From assembly GCA_026770585.1 (NCBI GenBank), contig MU646454.1, forward strand, positions 620,486 through 638,054: a DNA stretch of 17,569 bases, in the 5' to 3' direction. A program made the translations under genes and the position numbers. Under the pieces are notes generated by a model. That model worked only from the letters and a program-made list of their open reading frames with translations. It was not told the origin of the DNA and did no database searches. This document shows, piece by piece, positions 1 through 6,409 of the stretch (position 1 is the stretch's first letter; every line of letters starts with the position of its first letter). The DNA is from Baffinella frigidus. Taxonomy: Eukaryota; Cryptophyceae; Cryptomonadales; Baffinellaceae.

Positions 1-46
1 AGGGTTCAGGATTCAGGGTTCAGGGTTCAGGGTTCAGGGTTCAAGG
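1..46 (+). repeat. TTCAGGG telomere-like array
   Basis: About six head-to-tail TTCAGGG units with small errors run in from the window edge. This is a variant of the plant/alga-type TTTAGGG repeat. It is interstitial: the same degenerate repeat recurs throughout the window in both orientations, so it does not mark a chromosome end here. Confidence 0.85.
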
Positions 47-117
47 TCGCCCGTGTGAAGCCCGGAAGACGCCTTTCTTGGGGTTCAATTTCTCGGCTAG
101 CGCTGCTTCTTCTGCGG

Positions 118-160
118 CCTTGGCCTGTGCCGCCTTTTCGGGTGGAAGATGGCTCAGGGA

Positions 161-212
<52 letters not shown>

Positions 213-672
213 AGGTTCAGGGGTTAGAGTTCAGGGTTCAGGGTCGCACGTGAAGCCCGAGAGTTTGACCAGATAGGCGGGGGGGGGGGGCTCACCTCCA
301 TACATCGCTCAAACGTGAAGGGTTTTGATCATTTGGGCAACCCCCGATTTGCAACAGCGGTGGTGTTGTACCGCCAGGTCTGTTTCTGAATGCTGGGGTG
401 TGGGCTGACACAACCCAGCCTTGGCCTGTGCCGCCTTTTCGGGTGGAAGATAGCTTAGGGTTGATGGTTGAGGGTTGAGGGTTGAGGGTTGAGGGTTTAG
501 GGTTCAGGGTCGCCCGTGAAGCCCGGGAGTTTGGCCAGATGGAGAGAACCGCCCCTCACCTTCCTCCACCGTTCAAAAGTCAAGGGGGGTGATCGTTTGG
601 GCAACCCCCGATTTGCAACAGCGGTGGTGTTGTACAGCCAGGTCTGTTTCTGAATGCGGGGGGCTGGGTTGT
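118..672 (+). repeat. Two-copy tandem duplication carrying TTGAGGG arrays
   Basis: Two copies of one segment begin at 118 and 419. Each starts with CCTTGGCCTGTGCCGCCTTT, runs into a TTGAGGG/TTCAGGG array (about 161-246 and 455-510), then a block containing GCAACCCCCGATTTGCAACA (337 and 601) and GCCAGGTCTGTTTCTGAATG. The spacing between copies is 301 bp before the array and 264 bp after it, so the two copies differ mainly in the number of telomere-like units. Copy 1 also has a poly-G run near 280-290. No gene is seen. Confidence 0.85.
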
Positions 673-864
673 CCACTCGAGAATGCTAGAGGGGCCTATT
701 TACATGTGGGGTTGTAAATATTTGTACCAGGATAAGGTATAGTGACCTCCTGACTGTGCAATTTGAGCAGAGTCACGTGACCATTCAATGAAAGTTACTA
801 CACAAATGCCCTCTTTTAAAAGCAAATCGGTTTTAAATAGGCCCCTCTAGCATCCTCGTGTGGG
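673..864. mobile_element. MITE family A, copy 1 (inverted-repeat element)
   Basis: Ends are inverted: CCACTCGAGAATGCTAGAGG and GGCCTATTTA on the left against TAAATAGGCC and CCTCTAGCATCCTCGTGTGG on the right. The interior is AT-richer than the flanks and has no ORF. A second copy lies at 11942-12170 with about 90% identity by eye. The middle motif AATGAAAGTTACTACACAAA resembles the middle of the E elements at 13809 and 14716. No convincing target duplication was found. Confidence 0.8.
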
Positions 865-906
865 CTGAGGGCGAAGGCACGGAGCCGCGCTAATCGAGGC
901 CCGTGT

Positions 907-990
907 GCCTAGGACCTCCTACCGTAGGCCGAGGGATCGTAGGACCAAAAAGTCTCGGCCTACGGTAGGAGGTCCTAGGCAATGCCGTAT
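907..990. mobile_element. Truncated MITE family B core
   Basis: The central hairpin of the B element (GCCTAGGACCTCCTACCGTA ... TACGGTAGGAGGTCCTAGGC) is present, but both outer terminal arms seen in the 166-bp copies are missing, except a few bases (AATGCCGTAT) on the right. It could be a truncated copy or the ancestral hairpin unit. Confidence 0.75.
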
Positions 991-1024
991 GTGATGGCGA
1001 TGACACGCTGCTCGGCTGACGCAC

Positions 1025-1069
1025 CTCCTTCTGCTCTGCGAGGACCAACCCGTCGGCTGCAGCTCCACC
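1025..1069 (-). pseudogene. Second copy of the AAADGLVLA exon relic
   Basis: On the minus strand it reads GAAADGLVLAEQKE and ends at GAG|GTGCGT, a possible donor. It parallels the copy at 1173-1239, which ends at GAG|GTGTGT. The upstream half (WMAVLALR) is missing, replaced by unrelated sequence. Differences from the other copy are mostly amino-acid changing, so selection is not evident here. Confidence 0.35.
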
Positions 1070-1172
1070 GAAATGGCTCAAAGTGCATCCTCGATTTGGT
1101 CCACTTCGGAGATCTAGTGGCGAGTGATGGCGATATCACGCTGCGCGGTTGGAGAATGCTCGGGTGACACAC

Positions 1173-1239
1173 CTCATTCTGCGCTGCGAGGACCAACCCG
1201 TCGGCTGCAGCACGTCTCAGCGCCAGCACCGCCATCCAC
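1173..1239 (-). CDS. Exon-like fragment WMAVLALRRAAADGL, unrecognised protein
   Basis: A 67-nt minus-strand island sits between an acceptor-like ACACAG and a donor-like GAG|GTGTGT. It encodes WMAVLALRRAAADGLVLAAQ then NE in phase, an alanine/leucine-rich helix that would suit a helical-repeat protein. The start (CAG^GTGGATGGCGGTGCTG) recurs on the minus strand near 1345, 2066 and 2172, and without the full match near 1446 and 1648; in each case the repeat unit keeps an AG just upstream. Copies with CTG/CTC Leu and AGA/AGG Arg differences support an old coding origin. Function unknown; probably a relic. Confidence 0.4.
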
Positions 1240-1350
1240 CTGTGTAGCGTTGAGGGTGTGAGGGTGTGACGGTTTAGGGTTTGGCTCGTCGACCAATCGT
1301 CGACCAAGGCAACAGCCACGGGCCTGAGCGTCAGCACCGCCATCCATCTG
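1224..1350. repeat. Repeat N, copy 1
   Basis: CAGCACCGCCATCCACCTGT, then a few telomere-like units (GGTTTAGGGTTT), then GACCAAGGCAACAGCCACGG and GGCCTGAGCGTCAGCACCGC. The same order recurs at 2057-2195. This copy has an extra CGTCGACCAAT duplication. It begins at the acceptor side of the WMAVL exon-like islands, so the exon start is part of the repeat. Confidence 0.75.
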
Positions 1351-1407
1351 CCCCCGTGCACGCGGTCAACTGCCATGTTACTATGTCTTTTTAATGAAAA
1401 CAATAAG

Positions 1408-1421
1408 TAATAATAATAATA
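1408..1421. repeat. TAA microsatellite
   Basis: A short run of TAATAATAATAAT in a local AT-rich patch. Confidence 0.7.
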
Positions 1422-1639
1422 AAATTTTAGAATGGGCCGCCATCCACCTGGTTCCGTCAGATGCCAATGTTACTGCGCTGACGTTGCAACAATGTGGTAG
1501 GAACCATACTGTGTCAGACTAGGGTAGTGCGCTAGGGTTGAGCGCGGCCCACCGAGACAAAAGTCGAGAGTGGAACGTCTCAAAGCAAAAGTGGAACCTC
1601 TGTTAACTTAAGAAGTAACAGTGGAAGACGAGAGCGCCA

Positions 1640-1800
1640 GCACCACCATCCTTGGCTGTGCCTCGGTAGCGATAATGCTGGCTCAGCTCTTTCGAGGCTC
1701 GCTTCGAGGCTCGCTGTCGCTCGCTGCACCCTTGGCTGTGCATCGGTTGCGATGATGCTCAGTTCGCTCGAGCCTCGCTCAGAGGCTCGCTGTTCCGTGA
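1640..1800 (-). repeat. About 80-bp tandem duplication, open on the minus strand
   Basis: Two units share TTGGCTGTGCxTCGGTxGCG, ATGATGCT and TCGAGGCTCGCT blocks (about 1652-1730 and 1731-1800). The minus strand is open across both (…ATDAQPRVQRATASLEASLE…), but the two units do not read as the same peptide, so I treat this as a repeat, not a gene. The distal end reads into another VVLALS version of the WMAVL motif near 1640. Confidence 0.5.
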
Positions 1801-1847
1801 ACCAGGTCAACTGCCGTGTTACTAAGCATACATTTTTTCACCGCCCC

Positions 1848-2041
1848 ACCCCCTAGGACCACCATAGGGCCCTACGCATAGGCCTACTGCAGGGTCCTTT
1901 TTGGGGTCGCACCCCAATTGTACTGGGACAAAGCTCGACATCCAACCATTCCTCACATGTTCTGTATCCCTTAAGTGACCAGTAGGCTCGTACGCCTTAC
2001 TGTAGGGCCCTAGGACCTGTCTAGGACCTGTCTAGGACCTG
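1848..2041. repeat. Degenerate C-family palindromic sequence and 11-bp tandem repeat
   Basis: CCCCCTAGGACC, TAGGGCCCTACG, CCTACTGCAGGG and CTTACTGTAGGGCCCTAGGA are diverged pieces of the C-family hairpin found intact at 7437 and 16829. From about 2010 to 2041 the 11-mer TAGGACCTGTC is repeated three times. The 60 bases between show nothing recognisable. Confidence 0.5.
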
Positions 2042-2056
2042 GCGTGGGTCACCCAT

Positions 2057-2195
2057 CAGCACCACCATCCACCTGTGTAGGGTTGAGGGTTTAAGGGTGT
2101 GACGGTTTAGGGTTTAGCTCGTCGACCAAGGCAACAGCCACGGGCCTGAGCGTCAGCACCGCCATCCACCTGGTCCCCTCAGGTGCCATGTGACT
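2057..2195. repeat. Repeat N, copy 2
   Basis: This matches 1224-1350 from CAGCACCACCATCCACCTGT through the short TTTAGGG stretch to GGCCTGAGCGTCAGCACCGC. It then continues into CATCCACCTGGTCCC, which matches the sequence near 1440-1490. It ends just before MITE B1. Confidence 0.75.
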
Positions 2196-2205
2196 ACGCT
2201 GACGT

Positions 2206-2371
2206 TAATAGGGTAACGGCCTGAAAATGGGGTACTTAGGCCTACGGCATTGCCTAGGACCTCCTACCGTAGGCCGAGACTTTTTGTTCTTGGGATCCCT
2301 TGGCCTACGGTAGGAGGTCCTAGGCAATGCCGTATGCCTAACTACCCCATTTTCAGGCCGTTACCCTATTA
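2206..2371. mobile_element. MITE family B, copy 1 (166 bp)
   Basis: An almost perfect 166-bp palindrome. TAATAGGGTAACGGCCTGAA leads in and TTCAGGCCGTTACCCTATTA leads out. The core hairpin GCCTAGGACCTCCTACCGTA is separated from its complement by a short loop around AAAAAGTC/TTTTTG. It has no ORF. This copy has the most symmetrical ends; in copies 2-4 the left end is TCATAGGC. The 5' flank ACGT and 3' flank GAGT do not match, so no target duplication is seen here. Confidence 0.92.
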
Positions 2372-2400
2372 GAGTGTCCAATACGCCCTCGCGCGTGTCA

Positions 2401-2535
2401 ACGCCAGATTCTTGGAAGGGGTCGCCCAAAAGTCAATTCCCCGGAAGGAATCAGGGGAAATTGTTCAGTTTGGGCATAGTTGGATACGAAAATTGGCGTT
2501 CCCAAAGGGAGATGCCCCCTCCAGCAATCTGGCGT
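2401..2535. mobile_element. MITE family J, copy 1
   Basis: ACGCCAGATTCTTGGAAGGG on the left is the inverse of CCCCCTCCAGCAATCTGGCGT on the right with few mismatches. The 135-bp element has no coding content. A diverged copy at 15193-15315 shares both ends and CGCC(C)AAAAGTCAA near the left end. It lies between two B elements. Confidence 0.65.
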
Positions 2536-2550
2536 GGCACCCAATGGAGG

Positions 2551-2716
2551 TCATAGGCCAACGGCCTGAAAATGGGGTAGTTAGGCATACGGCATTGCCT
2601 AGGACCTCCTACCGTAGGCCGAGGGATCCTAGGACCAAAACGTCTCGGCCTACGGTAGGAGGTCCTAGGCAATCCCGTAGGCCTAACTGCCCCATTTTCA
2701 GGCCGTTACCCTATTA
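2551..2716. mobile_element. MITE family B, copy 2 (166 bp)
   Basis: Same 166-bp palindrome as 2206-2371, with TCATAGGCCAACGG at the left. Flanks are GAGG (left) and GAGT (right), a 3-of-4 match to a 4-bp target duplication. Both this copy and copy 1 are followed by GAGTGTCCA, so the 180-bp B-J-B stretch may have arisen by local duplication or gene conversion. Confidence 0.92.
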
Positions 2717-3100
2717 GAGTGTCCATCAAACCCTGTGGCGTGTCCAACCCAAGTCCAAAAAGTCGGATTCGACAAACCTGTATCCTGAATCGTTGGCTCG
2801 AATCGAGGTGAGGATCGGATCCTTGATGTATCCCCGCACCTCTTCCAGGCTCTGCCGGGGGGGATGCTTTCAGCTCATTCCGCTACAAATCGAATCAAAT
2901 CAAATTTGATGCTAGTCAAATCGAATCAAAATCGAGATGTACACGTGACCACCCCGGAACCTGTCAACAGACAGGGTTGAAGAACCCAACCGGGAAGATC
3001 TTTGATTCAAGAAATGGTCGATCACCACCAGCAGAAACTACCCTCAAACTCATGACGGATGTTTATCAGCATCACGTTCCCGAGTCAAGCGCCCGGCCAA
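2717..3100. other. No gene seen
   Basis: Apparently single-copy sequence in this window. There is a degenerate patch near 2887-2936 where AATCAAATC/CAAATCGAATC recurs. I see no splice-flanked island, no repeat shared with other parts, and no usable ORF. Confidence 0.5.
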
Positions 3101-3273
3101 ACGAGGCTATCCATGCGAACAGATTCATAAGTTGATTATTGGATTATTGCCCAGGAAACACGCCAAAAGTCAGCATTTGATCACGTTTCTGTACGGACAT
3201 CCGTACGGAAACGTGATCATTTCCCGACGAATTTTAAAATGTCCTTTTATTGTGTTCGCATGGATAGCCTCGT
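3101..3273. mobile_element. MITE family D, copy 1 (arm type Y-X)
   Basis: Termini ACGAGGCTATCCATGCGAAC and GTTCGCATGGATAGCCTCGT are exact inverses. The centre is a 42-bp near-perfect palindrome (3178-3219) around GTACGGACATCCGTAC. The arms differ: the left arm (called Y here) contains GATTATTGCCCAGGAAACAC; the right arm (X) contains GAATTTTAAAATGTCCTTTT. Copy 3 at 16458 has the same two arms in the reverse order. No transposase. Confidence 0.9.
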
Positions 3274-3408
3274 GTGGGGAGGGGGGGGGGTCCACAAAAA
3301 TTGTAAACGTATATCTTGCCTTGAGTGTTTCTATCATGTGTACCACGATGTGCACTACGAATAATAGAGAAACTCAAGACGGATCTACCTACCAACCCTC
3401 ATATTTTG

Positions 3409-3567
3409 CACAAATGACCGATTTTCGCGGTACGTAATGTCCTTGCAGACCGTCGGATTCCGACGTGGGTTATTTTAAAACTCCCAAAACTTGATCACTG
3501 CAGGGTGTTTGGAGTTTTAAAACTGCTTTTGCTAAAAAATCTAAATTCGTCGATTTGTCCAAACCGT
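3409..3567. repeat. Diverged L-type inverted repeat, no gene
   Basis: GCACAAATGACCGATTTT on the left is a weak inverse of AAATTCGTCGATTTGTCC on the right; the right end resembles the end of the clearer element at 17007-17121. Inside, TTTTAAAACTCC and GGAGTTTTAAAAC form a second inverted pair (about 3474-3523). The rest of 3277-3670 holds a poly-G run (about 3282-3290) and nothing recognisable. Confidence 0.4.
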
Positions 3568-3671
3568 GAGGGCTGGTGGACGATGACAAAGATTCTTTCG
3601 CCTCCGGGCTCGCATGCAAAGAATCCTCGCAGCCATGTGGCCTACCGTAGTCCCGCACAGTGTGCAGACTT

Positions 3672-3741
3672 TTGTATCACTCAACTCAAGGCTCAAGGGC
3701 CTGTTTCAGGACCTGTATCGAAAGTAATAAAGAAAGAAGAA
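3672..3741. repeat. Repeat K, copy 1
   Basis: TTGTATCACTCAACTCAAGG ... AGGACCTGTATCGAAAGTAA then TAAAGAA. A copy at 17265-17325 is about 85% identical. On the minus strand both read FIT(F/L)DTGP followed within a few codons by a stop, so the repeat overlaps the end of the coding relic at 3693-3818. The plus strand has AATAAAG followed by an A/G-rich tail, which could instead suggest a retroposed 3' end. Confidence 0.65.
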
Positions 3742-3859
3742 AAAGTGTGCGGAATGCCCTCCGCTACGGTAGCCCCTTGCGCCTGCGGATGCGGAACCTG
3801 GAACGTCACATTCTCGGAACCTGGACATGCGGAACCTGGAACGTGACATTCTCGGTACC
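3693..3859 (-). pseudogene. Two tandem copies of a TENVTFQVP coding relic
   Basis: Minus-strand copies read GTENVTFQVPHVQVP (3859 downwards, then a stop in that frame) and SENVTFQVPHPQAQG followed by ATVAEGIPHTFSS and FFITFDTGP before a stop at 3693. A third copy, TENVTFQVPYP, is at 4328-4360. Codon differences between the three are mostly silent: AAC/AAT, GTC/GTG, ACC/ACG, TTT/TTC. This is the mark of a once-selected protein segment. I do not recognise the family. The 35-bp tandem duplication GCGGAACCTGGAACGT on the plus strand is the same feature seen from the other side. Confidence 0.5.
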
Positions 3860-3939
3860 ACGCCAGAGTGGAGGAGGGGGTTGATTTTTTTTAACCGTGT
3901 CAGGACACGGTATTTGACTTTTAAAAACTACTGCCTTGC

Positions 3940-4010
3940 AGGGGAATTGACTTTTGACGACCCCTTCGAAGACTCTGTCGTGGTAGGCAGCTCCGGGGCG
4001 CCGATAGAAA
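3940..4010 (-). pseudogene. APELPT fragment of the same unrecognised family
   Basis: The minus strand reads SIGAPELPTTTESSKG, matching LAAPELPTENV in the longer relic at 4328-4469. GGTAGGCAGCTCCGGGGC on the plus strand is shared exactly. After APELPT the two diverge, so this piece was cut or recombined there. It lies 50 bp from MITE D2. Confidence 0.4.
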
Positions 4011-4058
4011 AAATCAAGACGGGTTTACATCAACGATTTCATGGACTCTTTCGCCTGT

Positions 4059-4216
4059 CCACACGAGGCTATCCATGCGAACACAATAAAAGGACATTTT
4101 AAAATTCGTGGGGAAATGATCACGTTTCCGTACGGACATCCGTACGGAAACGTGATCATTTCCCCACGAATTTTAAAACGTTATTTTATTCTGTTCGCCT
4201 GGGTAGCCTCGTGTGG
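4059..4216. mobile_element. MITE family D, copy 2 (arm type X-X)
   Basis: A 158-bp palindrome with ends CCACACGAGGCTATCCATGC and GTAGCCTCGTGTGG and the 42-bp central palindrome at 4117-4158. Here both arms are type X (ATAAAAGGACATTTTAAAAT and its inverse), unlike copies 1 and 3, which each have one X and one Y arm. No ORF. Confidence 0.9.
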
Positions 4217-4231
4217 CCTGCCGCTCCGTAT

Positions 4232-4327
4232 AAGTTTATGTGGGCGTTTCTGCACCCTGAACCCACCGAATAATCCCACATAACTTCCCAGCAAACCTAT
4301 TGTGTTCGCCTGGGTAGCTTCGTGTGG
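4232..4327. repeat. Solo end of MITE D with adjoining short stem
   Basis: TGTGTTCGCCTGGGTAGCTT + CGTGTGG (4301-4327) is a right terminus of D in the same orientation as the end of D2, without its partner. Before it, AAGTTTATGTGGG (4232-4244) pairs with CCCACATAACTT (4275-4286). The solo end directly abuts the VPYP codons of the coding relic at 4328. Confidence 0.65.
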
Positions 4328-4469
4328 GTGGGTACGGAACCTGAAAGGTGACGTTCTCGGTAGGCAGCTCCGGGGCCGCGAGGGGCCTGCCCTCGTGCAT
4401 AGAAGGGAGAGAGGGATCGAACGCATCCGGCTTCCACGCCCCGCCGTCCTCATCCACCCGCCCGAACAC
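4328..4469 (-). CDS. Longest FGRVDE...WKPDAFD...TENVTFQVP relic, unrecognised protein
   Basis: A minus-strand open segment of 47 codons: VFGRVDEDGGAWKPDAFDPS, then LPSMHEGRPLAAPELPTENV and TFQVPYP. It runs unbroken into MITE D terminus sequence at its 3' end. Its first half recurs at 4540-4740 and 4817-4963 and its last part at 3693-3859. Comparison with copy C shows TGG AAG CCG GAT GCG TTC GAT against TGG AAG CCA GAC GCA TTC GAC, all silent. So this is a true coding segment in origin. No start codon or splice sites are assigned, and I know no family with this pattern. Probably an exon piece or decayed paralogue. Confidence 0.5.
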
Positions 4470-4478
4470 CTAGCCCAT

Positions 4479-4530
4479 CAGAAACATGCAGAGTAAGAAC
4501 GTGACAGAAACATGCAGAGTAAGACAATTG
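4479..4530. repeat. 26-bp tandem repeat CAGAAACATGCAGAGTAAGA
   Basis: Two copies here, two more at about 4750-4796, and related GAAACACGCTGAGAATAAG / GGAACACGTTGAGAATAAG at 4670-4708, plus one near 4990. It marks the upstream boundary of each unit in the 4328-5091 array. Confidence 0.7.
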
Positions 4531-4539
4531 GCGCACACC

Positions 4540-4740
4540 TATGTTTTATTCAGAACAAAACAATACATGTGAGGACACACCACCTCCCACCCACCCTTCC
4601 CGGGGTCAAACGCATCCGGCTTCCACTCGTGCCTGTCCTCGCGCATCAACGCCTGTGCCCACCCATCCAAACGGAACACGTTGAGAATAAGAAACACGCT
4701 GAGAATAAGCCCCGCCGTTCTGATCCACCCGCCCGAACAC
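4540..4740 (-). pseudogene. FGRVD...WKPDAFD relic, copy B (interrupted)
   Basis: The minus strand reads SVFGRVDQNGGA at 4740 downwards. After an extra stretch of about 85 bp it reads DRHEWKPDAFDPGKGGWE, ending FVLNK and a stop near 4540. The extra stretch contains a second start-like VFRLDGW, so this copy looks like a partial tandem duplication. The two halves are in different frames, so it cannot make the full peptide without splicing. Confidence 0.45.
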
Positions 4741-4816
4741 CGAGCCCAACGGAAACATGCAGAGTAAGAACGTGTCAGAAACATGCAGAGTAAGAGAATT
4801 GGTGCACAGCTTTGTT

Positions 4817-4963
4817 TTATTCATAACCGAACAATACGTGTGAGGATAACGTGAGTAGTTTGAGCACGAATAGACACAGTGTGTATGACTGAGAATCGAG
4901 AGTGAGGTCGAATGCGTCTGGCTTCCAGCCCCATCCCTCCTCGTCCACGCGCCCAAACGCCAG
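4817..4963 (-). pseudogene. FGRVDE...WKPDAFD relic, copy C
   Basis: Reads LAFGRVDEEGWGWKPDAFDL, then TLDSQSYTLCLFVLKLLTLS and SHVLFGYE, then a stop at 4817. LCLFVLKLLTL is hydrophobic enough for a membrane or signal segment. Copy D at 5011-5091 repeats the second part with mostly silent differences. The tail differs from copy A (SLPSMHEG...), so the shared block is only the FGRVDE-WKPDAFD module. Confidence 0.5.
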
Positions 4964-5010
4964 CGCCAAGCCAACAGCACACATACCCGACAGAAATTTC
5001 AGAGTAAGAA

Positions 5011-5091
5011 ATTATCATCATTTGTGATAAAACATACATGCGCGGACAACGTCAATAGTTTAAGCACGAATAAACACAGTATGTATGACTG
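5011..5091 (-). pseudogene. SYxLCLFVLKLLTLS relic, copy D
   Basis: The minus strand reads QSYILCLFVLKLLTLSAHVC followed by FITNDD. Against copy C the codons differ at CTA/TTA, CTC/CTT, CTC/TTG, TTA/TTG and CAC/CAT, all silent, with only a few replacements (T/I, S/A, L/C). That degree of silent change over about 20 codons strongly suggests past protein-level selection. Confidence 0.5.
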
Positions 5092-5181
5092 GAATCCTCG
5101 GATGAAGAGACTGGACTGAAAGGCCGCAGAACCGGATCGGATCGAGGACAAAATACGATATTCGAGAAGGGCATGACTTTA

Positions 5182-5366
5182 TGGTTTAGGGTTTAGGATT
5201 TAGGGTTTAGGGCTTAGGGTTTAGGGCTTAGGGTTTAGGGTTTAGGGTTTAGGGTTCAGGGTTTAGGGTTTAGTGTTGAGGGTTGAGGGTTTAGTGTTTA
5301 GGTTCTGGGGTTCAGCGTTTAGAGTTTAGGGTTCAGGGTTTAGGGTTTAGGTTTTCGGGTTTAGAC
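5182..5366 (+). repeat. TTTAGGG telomere-type array
   Basis: About 25 units of GGGTTTA with variants GGGCTTA, GGGTTCA, GGGTTGA and GTGTTTA. It becomes more degenerate toward 5366. This is the G-rich strand reading left to right. It is the largest TTTAGGG-dominated block in the window, and is interstitial. Confidence 0.9.
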
Positions 5367-5399
5367 CTCGTTTCCGGGGCGGGAGGGTGATCGCGCGCG

Positions 5400-5612
5400 A
5401 TCCAAAATGCGTCCCCCGAAATGCGCCTCCCTGGGAGACGCATCTCGGGGCGAGAGAGACGCATCTCGGGGGGCGGAATCCTCGTCAAGCTTCGCCCTGC
5501 ACGAGAAGACATACGCGCCTTCAGAAGCCACATACGCCACACAAGTCTTCAGTGAGACGCCAGACCCGCCACACCCGCCTGCATTGAGACGCCACACACA
5601 CCACACGCACGT
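5400..5612. repeat. Degenerate GACGCATCTCGGGG / GACGCCACAC repeats
   Basis: Two parts. At 5405-5478 GGGCGAGAGAGACGCATCTC units repeat (plus-strand reading ERDASRG). At 5495-5612 loosely repeated GCCACACACGCC / TTCAGAAGCCACA units appear. The same two kinds of unit recur at 6495-6560, 6770-6905 and 7050-7140. Plus-strand QTRHTRLH (5562) and QTRNTRLH (7115) differ by silent changes, and minus-strand K/Q-A-C/G-VAGVAS is also partly preserved, so the coding strand, if any, is unclear. Confidence 0.5.
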
Positions 5613-5778
5613 TCATAGGCTAACGGCCTGAAAATGGGGTAGTTAGGCATACGGCATTGCCTAGGACCTCCTACCGTAGGCCGAGGGATCCTAGGACCAA
5701 AAAGGCTCGGCCTACGGTAGGAGGTCCTAGGCAATGCCGTAGGCCTAACTACCCCATTTTCAGGCCGTTACCCTATTA
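5613..5778. mobile_element. MITE family B, copy 3 (166 bp, ACGT target duplication)
   Basis: Same 166-bp palindrome, TCATAGGCTAACGG to CCGTTACCCTATTA. ACGT lies immediately before (5609-5612) and after (5779-5782), a 4-bp target site duplication that fixes the element boundaries. Confidence 0.95.
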
Positions 5779-5815
5779 ACGTCTTCATTGAGCAGCCACA
5801 CACGGAGTGGGGCTC

Positions 5816-5915
5816 CTAGGACCTATGTTTCATGGGACCCCCCCTAGGGCCCTACGGCCTACCGTAGGCAATACCGTATGCTTAACTACCCGGTTTTCAG
5901 GACGTTATCCCATGA
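5816..5915. repeat. Diverged B/C-family copy
   Basis: CCTAGGACC, CCCCCTAGGGCCCTACGG, CCTACCGTAGGCAATACCGT and AACTACCCGGTTTTCAGGAC line up with the right half of the B element, with many changes and a missing left arm. It lies 40 bp from B3 and links the B and C families. Confidence 0.6.
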
Positions 5916-6101
5916 GAGTGGGGCGAGAGAGACGCTCCGCATTTTGGTACGGAGTCTCCGCCATGCGTCCCCCCAAAAAATGATAGGAGAAATTACTATG
6001 GCATAGGTAATTTTACTTATGAATCCTAATTAAATCAATTACCCCCCCCGACAATCCTGGGTGGGGGGTCCCACGTGAACCTACCGCACTCAGCCCCTGC
6101 C
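5916..6101. other. No gene seen
   Basis: One GGGGCGAGAGAGACGC repeat unit, an AT-rich patch, and a CCCCCCCC...GGGGGG inverted pair near 6043-6067. Nothing else is recognised. Confidence 0.5.
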
Positions 6102-6409
6102 ACCAAAACACACCATTTGACAATTGGTTTTAGCATGTCCTGATTTGCTATCAATTCTATCTATAGAAAATTGATTGTTCCTGTGTGGCGCGTGTGGCTT
6201 CTGAAAATTGATTGTTACTATGTGGCGCGTGTGGCTTCTGAAAGTGTATTATCATTTGTATTATCATTTGTGCAAGCCTTCTTTCAGAAAAGAAGCAAGC
6301 CTTCTTTCAGAAGCCACACGCGCCACACAGGAACAACCAATTTTCTATAGGTAGAATTGATAGCAAATTAGGACATACTAAAACCAATTGTCAAAAGGTT
6401 TGTTTTGGT
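6102..6409. mobile_element. MITE-like palindrome G (308 bp)
   Basis: Arms of about 100 bp (from 6102 and up to 6409) are inverse: ACCAAAACACACCATTTGAC ... GGCTTCTGA against CAGAAGCCACACGCGCCACA ... TGTTTTGGT. Around 6165-6241 AAAATTGATTGTTxCTxTGT + GGCGCGTGTGGCTTCTG is tandemly duplicated; between the arms TGTATTATCATT and GCAAGCCTTCTTTCAGA are each duplicated too. No ORF and no target duplication found. The arm ends GGCGCGTGTGGCTTCT are the same GCCACAC-type unit as the surrounding repeats. Confidence 0.8.

Noticed and set aside
1-510. True chromosome end
   Set aside because: Arrays are degenerate, mixed-type and followed by 17 kb with both orientations; no pure terminal telomere is seen.
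3720-3745. AATAAAG as a polyadenylation signal for a plus-strand gene
   Set aside because: No plus-strand coding sequence precedes it; the repeat K copy is better explained by the minus-strand relic, though a retroposed tail cannot be excluded.
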